Part shown: positions 40,227 to 43,650 of the stretch, piece by piece | Layout of the letters: every line of letters starts with the position of its first letter | How positions within the stretch are numbered: position 1 is the first letter of the stretch | Notes under the pieces: generated by a model | What the model was told of the DNA's origin: nothing | Databases searched by the model: none | The model's input: only the letters and a program-made list of their open reading frames with translations | Assembly (NCBI GenBank): GCA_022822405.1 | Contig: JAJEBT010000189.1 | Span: forward strand, 1 to 43,650 | Reading direction: 5' to 3' | From: Alphaproteobacteria bacterium | GTDB lineage: Bacteria; Pseudomonadota; Alphaproteobacteria; MPNO01; UBA830 | DNA: 43,650 nt | Position numbers and translations under genes: made by a program

Positions 40227-40954
40227 CTTCTAGTATGCCTGCCAGATTGGACGACATCTGGGTTTATCTGTCGGCCCAGCCCTTGCTGTGGCTGGCCGCG
40301 ACGCTGGCCGCCTATCTCCTGGGCGACTGGCTGTACCGGCGGAGCGGCGAGCGGGCCGCGGTCAACGCCGTGGCGATCGCGATCATGCTCCTGATCGGCT
40401 TGCTGGAACTCACAGGAACCGGGTACGCACAGTATTTCGAGGGAGCGCAGTTCGTGCACTTCATGCTTGGGCCTGCCGTGGTCGCATTGGCCGTGCCGCT
40501 CTACCACAACCGCAAGGCGATCCGGCAGGCGCTCCTGCCGATCGCCGCGGCACTCGCCGCAGGCGCTCTCACCGCGGTCGTTTCGGCCCTCGTCATCGCC
40601 CATGCGCTGGGCGCCTCCTCCGAGACCCTGGCCTCGCTGGCGCCGAAGTCGGCAACCGCACCGATCGCCATGGGCGTCGCCGAACGGATCGGCGGCCTGC
40701 CGTCGCTGACCGCCGGGCTGGTCATCCTGACCGGCATCCTGGGGGCGGTCTTCGCGACGCCTCTCCTCGGCGCATTCGGCATCAGGGAACCCAAGGCGAC
40801 CGGTTTCGCCCTCGGGCTGACCTCGCACGGCATCGGCACGGCCCGCGCCTTCCAGGTCGACGAATCCGCCGGCGCCTTCGCCGCCATCGCGCTTGCGTTG
40901 ACCGGCCTCGCCCTGGCCCTGCTGGCGCCGCCGCTGACGGTCCTGTTCCGCTGA
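40223..40954 (+). CDS. LrgB/CidB family membrane protein
   Basis: A 243-residue polytopic membrane protein of the LrgB family. The stretches HFMLGPAVVALAVPLYHNR, LAPKSATAPIAMGVAERIGG, and GLTSHGIGTARAFQVDESAGAF (given here in part) are diagnostic. It starts with ATGA overlap inside lrgA, the usual gene pair. It converges on nhaA with a 37-base gap. Confidence 0.9.
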   Translation: MTSSMPARLDDIWVYLSAQPLLWLAATLAAYLLGDWLYRRSGERAAVNAVAIAIMLLIGLLELTGTGYAQYFEGAQFVHFMLGPAVVALAVPLYHNRKAIRQALLPIAAALAAGALTAVVSALVIAHALGASSETLASLAPKSATAPIAMGVAERIGGLPSLTAGLVILTGILGAVFATPLLGAFGIREPKATGFALGLTSHGIGTARAFQVDESAGAFAAIALALTGLALALLAPPLTVLFR

Positions 40955-40991
40955 TCGAGGGGCAACCGCTGCGCCGCCTGCACCGTTACGG

Positions 40992-42173
40992 CTACTCTCT
41001 ACGGGCAAACCAGCGCAAGACCGTACAGCCGACGATACCTGACAGCAGCGAACCCGAAAGCACGCCGATCCGCACCGCCGCCTGGTAATCCGGGTCGTCG
41101 AAGGCGAGCGCGCCGATGAACAGGCTCATGGTGAAGCCGATGCCTGCCAGCGCCGACGCGCCGTAGACATGCAGCCAGGTCACCCCCTCGGGCAGCCGGC
41201 AGACTCCGATCCGTACGCCGGCCCAGGTCAGGCCGAAGATGCCGATCTGGTTGCCGAAAAACAGCCCCGCGGCGATGCCGAGGGGGATCGGCGACAGGAC
41301 ATCGCCGAGCGAGATGCCGCCCAGATGCACGCCGGCATTGGCAAACGCGAAAACCGGCATGACGAACAGCGCGACGAAACCGTGCAGGCCGTGCTCCGCC
41401 CGCAGCAGCGGCGGCGTTGTCGAGGCATCGCCCGTGCGCAGCGGTATGAACAGCGCGACGATCACGCCGGCAAGGGTCGCGTGCACGCCGGATTTGAGCA
41501 CCGCCACCCACATGACGACGCCGACGAGGATATAGAGCAGCAAGCGGGTTACCCCGACGAGGTTCAGCGCCAGCAGCACCGCTGCGCAGGCGCCGGCGAT
41601 GGCGAGCGACGTCAGCGACAGGTCAGCCGTATAGAAGACCGCGATGATGAGGATTGCGCCCAGGTCGTCGATCACCGCCAGCGCCAGCAAAAACACCTTC
41701 AGCCCCGCCGGAACCCGGCTGCCGAGCAGGGCCAGGATGCCGACGGCGAAGGCGATATCGGTCGCGGCCGGGATCGCCCAGCCGCGCAGCGCCATCGGAT
41801 CGTCCGCGTTGACGGCGGCGTAGATCAGCGCCGGCGCCACCATGCCCCCGAGCGCGGCGAGCGCCGGCAGCACGGCCTGTCGCCACGAAGACAGGTTGCC
41901 CTCCAGCAATTCGCGCTTGATCTCCAGCCCGACCAGCAGGAAGAACAGCGCCATAAGCCCGTCGTTGATCCAGAGCAGCAGCGGCTTCTCCAGCGCCAGC
42001 GCGCCGACCTGCACGACCACCGGGATGGTCAGCAGGGCGTCGTAAAGATGGGCGAGCGGCGAATTGTCCAGCGCCAGCGCCGCCGCGGCGGCCAGCATTA
42101 ACAGCACCCCGCCGGCAGCTTCGTGCTTCAGCAACGCCGACAGGCGGCCGATCCGTGTGGACATCAATGCCAT
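40992..42173 (-). CDS. nhaA: Na+/H+ antiporter NhaA
   Basis: A 393-residue antiporter with about twelve helices. The ion-binding aspartates are in LALAVIDDLGAI (the Asp pair equal to 163/164 of Escherichia coli NhaA), and the discontinuous helix motif AATDIAFAVGILALLG is intact. The N-terminal LLKHEAAGGVLLM and the NDGLMALFFLLVGLEIKRE stretch are typical. It is not known to have a link to photosynthesis; it lies among general membrane-physiology genes. Confidence 0.96.
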   Translation of the reverse strand: MALMSTRIGRLSALLKHEAAGGVLLMLAAAAALALDNSPLAHLYDALLTIPVVVQVGALALEKPLLLWINDGLMALFFLLVGLEIKRELLEGNLSSWRQAVLPALAALGGMVAPALIYAAVNADDPMALRGWAIPAATDIAFAVGILALLGSRVPAGLKVFLLALAVIDDLGAILIIAVFYTADLSLTSLAIAGACAAVLLALNLVGVTRLLLYILVGVVMWVAVLKSGVHATLAGVIVALFIPLRTGDASTTPPLLRAEHGLHGFVALFVMPVFAFANAGVHLGGISLGDVLSPIPLGIAAGLFFGNQIGIFGLTWAGVRIGVCRLPEGVTWLHVYGASALAGIGFTMSLFIGALAFDDPDYQAAVRIGVLSGSLLSGIVGCTVLRWFARRE

Positions 42174-42419
42174 TCCGATGTTGCGGAAACGGCCGGCGGC
42201 AGGTCGTGCCTAAGGGCCCGGAAGCCGGTCGTCAGGAGTCTCCCATATAAGGCGCGCGACCGCGCCGTTGAAGGATAGTCCGCGCATGCTGCCAACGCCG
42301 CCCGCCGGACCGGGGCATGCGGTGTTCCGCGCCATGACAGGGGCCGGCCGGCTTGCCACACCGGCCGCCGGTGCGGATGCCGCGGCGCCGGCGTATCTGC
42401 CGGGTATGGGACGGGCGCA

Positions 42420-43001
42420 ATGCTCAAGGGGCTCTACAACTGGGCAATGGCGAAGGCGGCGCACCCGCACGCCTTCGCGTGGCTCGTCGCCTTCGCCTTC
42501 GCCGAGGCGACCTTCTTTCCCCTGCCGGCCGATGTCCTGCTGATCCCGATGATCCTGGCCGTGCGCAGCCGGGCCTGGATCCTGGCCGCGGCGTGCACGG
42601 CGGCGTCGGTCGCCGGCGGCTGCGTAGGCTGGGCGATCGGCTTTTACGCCTTCGAGGAAATCGGCCGGCCCCTGCTGGAACTCTACGGCGCGATGGACAA
42701 GATGGAAGTCGTCAAGGCGGAGTACGAGAAATACGACGAACTGTTCGTCGCCATCGGCGCGCTCACCCCGGTGCCCTACAAGGTCGTGACCGTATCCAGC
42801 GGGTTCTTCCAGATGGATCCGTTCGCCTTCACCGCCGTGTCGCTGATCGGGCGCGGGGTCCGCTTCTTCGCCGTGGCCGGGGCCGTGTACCTGCTGGGTC
42901 CGATGGCGGAAAAGCTGGTGCGCCGCAACCTCAGGCTCGCATTCGCGATCTTCCTGGCGTTCTTCGTCGCCGGTATCGTGCTGATCGGATGGGTGCTGTG
43001 A
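42420..43001 (+). CDS. DedA/YqaA family membrane protein
   Basis: A 193-residue membrane protein of the DedA (SNARE-associated, VTT-domain) family, YqaA-like. It contains FAFAEATFFPLPADVLLIPM, GWAIGFYAFEEIGRPLLE, and the re-entrant-loop-like ALTPVPYKVVTVSSGFFQM. Family members act in lipid carrier or phospholipid translocation. It is divergent from nhaA (246-base gap, where I see no operator) and converges on tspO. Confidence 0.88.
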   Translation: MLKGLYNWAMAKAAHPHAFAWLVAFAFAEATFFPLPADVLLIPMILAVRSRAWILAAACTAASVAGGCVGWAIGFYAFEEIGRPLLELYGAMDKMEVVKAEYEKYDELFVAIGALTPVPYKVVTVSSGFFQMDPFAFTAVSLIGRGVRFFAVAGAVYLLGPMAEKLVRRNLRLAFAIFLAFFVAGIVLIGWVL

Positions 43002-43033
43002 AGAAGCCGGCCGGGCTGTACGGAAGCGGCGCA

Positions 43034-43501
43034 CTACCCGGCTTCGGCCGTGTCGGGATTACGCCGCCATACTGAGTAGTTCAATGCGCCGGCCAGCGTC
43101 ACCCAGACGAGGTAGGGAACGAAGAGTGCGCCCGCAATCCGGTCGACCATCCAAAGACTGGCGAGCGTCGCCGCAACCGCAATCCACAGGCAGACCAGAA
43201 CCGCCATGGCCGTGCCAATGCGCTTCAATCCGAAGAAAACCGGCGACCAGAGTGCGTTGAGCATCATTTGCAATGCAAAAAACGCCATCGCGTATTGACT
43301 GCCTTCGAGAGGCGCCGCCCTGGCGGCGGCGGCGGATATCAGAAGATAAAGCGCTGTCCAGACCGTTGGGAAAACCCAGTCCGGAGGCGTCCAGCGCGGC
43401 TTGTTGAGCGTGCGGTACCAATCGCCGGGGCCGAAGAACGCGCCGGTTGAGCCAGCCGCCAAGCAGGTGGCGAGGAAGATCGGGAAAAGCGTCCAGTCCA
43501 T
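43034..43501 (-). CDS. tspO: TspO/MBR tryptophan-rich sensory protein
   Basis: A 155-residue five-helix membrane protein of the TspO family with the conserved GPGDWYRTLNKPRWTPPDWV and ALNALWSPVFFGL-like (LQMMLNALWSPVFFG) stretches rich in Trp. TspO binds porphyrins and in Rhodobacter modulates photosynthesis gene expression by affecting tetrapyrrole export. There it lies between crtB and crtC; here it is at the window edge, suggesting that more of the cluster (crtB/crtI) may follow. The start MDWTLFPIFLATCL at 43501 was chosen because homology starts there; the frame is open further upstream. Confidence 0.93.
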   Translation of the reverse strand: MDWTLFPIFLATCLAAGSTGAFFGPGDWYRTLNKPRWTPPDWVFPTVWTALYLLISAAAARAAPLEGSQYAMAFFALQMMLNALWSPVFFGLKRIGTAMAVLVCLWIAVAATLASLWMVDRIAGALFVPYLVWVTLAGALNYSVWRRNPDTAEAG

Positions 43502-43650
43502 GCTTGCGCATCCGTAAGCCCGGCGGAATGGAATGCAACGGAACGATTGCCGGATTCGGGGAGAGGGCCTTCCTGCGGCCTCCACGCCGGCAGGTCGGAC
43601 GCCCTGCTGCCGCGGCCGGGCCGCCGGCACAGAAGACAGTCCGGCCGCTT

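Noticed and set aside
40205..42101. Long antisense frames over lrgB (40205-41008, -) and nhaA (41169-42101, +)
   Set aside because: Their composition (Gln/Arg/Asp/Gly runs) is that of shadow frames in high-GC DNA, and the opposite strands hold clear membrane-protein genes.
1..43650. CRISPR arrays, tRNA or rRNA genes, insertion sequences
   Set aside because: No regularly spaced direct repeats, no cloverleaf candidates and no intact transposase were noticed on reading; a computed tRNAscan/ISfinder search was not possible.

Overview
The window is part of an alphaproteobacterial photosynthesis gene cluster. Evidence includes the superoperon order crtE-crtF-bchC-bchX-bchY-bchZ-pufB-pufA-pufL-pufM, the puhABC-acsF-puhE-hemA operon, bchI-bchD-bchO, crtD-crtC, an LH2-type puc operon, bciA and tspO. 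High GC, LH1 polypeptides close to Rhodospirillum rubrum, a PpsR/bacteriophytochrome pair and the aerobic cyclase AcsF suggest a purple or aerobic anoxygenic phototroph of Rhodospirillales type. The exact genus cannot be read from the sequence. Not seen here, and presumably outside the window: bchFNBHLM (expected upstream of the truncated lhaA at base 1), crtI/crtB, bchG and bchP.

Layout. Bases 1-6365 (+): truncated lhaA, puhA, puhB, puhC, acsF, puhE, hemA (reaction-centre H subunit and assembly, cyclase, ALA synthase). Bases 6651-10197 (+): ppsR and bphP, converging on and overlapping bphO (heme oxygenase, -). Bases 10972-20671 (-): crtE, crtF, bchCXYZ, pufBALM, ending in a long hairpin with a U tract just before bphO. 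Bases 20774-23184 (+): crtD, crtC. Bases 23203-27236 (-): bchI, bchD, bchO and a 47-residue membrane protein. Bases 27748-33834: a singlet-oxygen response module with rpoE-chrR (-) divergent from an operon (+) of FAD oxidoreductase, DUF1365, DUF3833, SDR and cyclopropane-fatty-acid-type methyltransferase. Bases 33897-37171 (-): pucB, pucA, an unrecognised repeat protein, pucC and a deformylase-like gene. Bases 37445-38476 (+): bciA. After a decayed stretch (38.5-39.8 kb) come lrgA/lrgB-like genes, nhaA, a DedA-family gene and tspO.

How it works together. Four promoter regions (bchC, crtE/crtD, bchI, pucB/bciA) carry pairs of PpsR boxes (TGT-N12-ACA) with an identical 8-bp spacer, so one repressor can coordinate bacteriochlorophyll, carotenoid and antenna genes. 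This PpsR has no cysteine, and it is encoded next to a bacteriophytochrome that lacks a working kinase and to the enzyme that makes its chromophore. Control by far-red light rather than by thiol redox is therefore likely. The RpoE-ChrR module is driven by two divergent RpoE-type promoters that both appear to give leaderless mRNAs.

Most notable points: a tandem-repeat protein inside the puc operon; an LH2 alpha with Phe44/Ile45 (blue-shifted B800-820 type predicted); a divergent peptide-deformylase-like gene at the end of the puc operon; an LH1 beta with an unusual C-terminal extension; and the cysteine-free PpsR.
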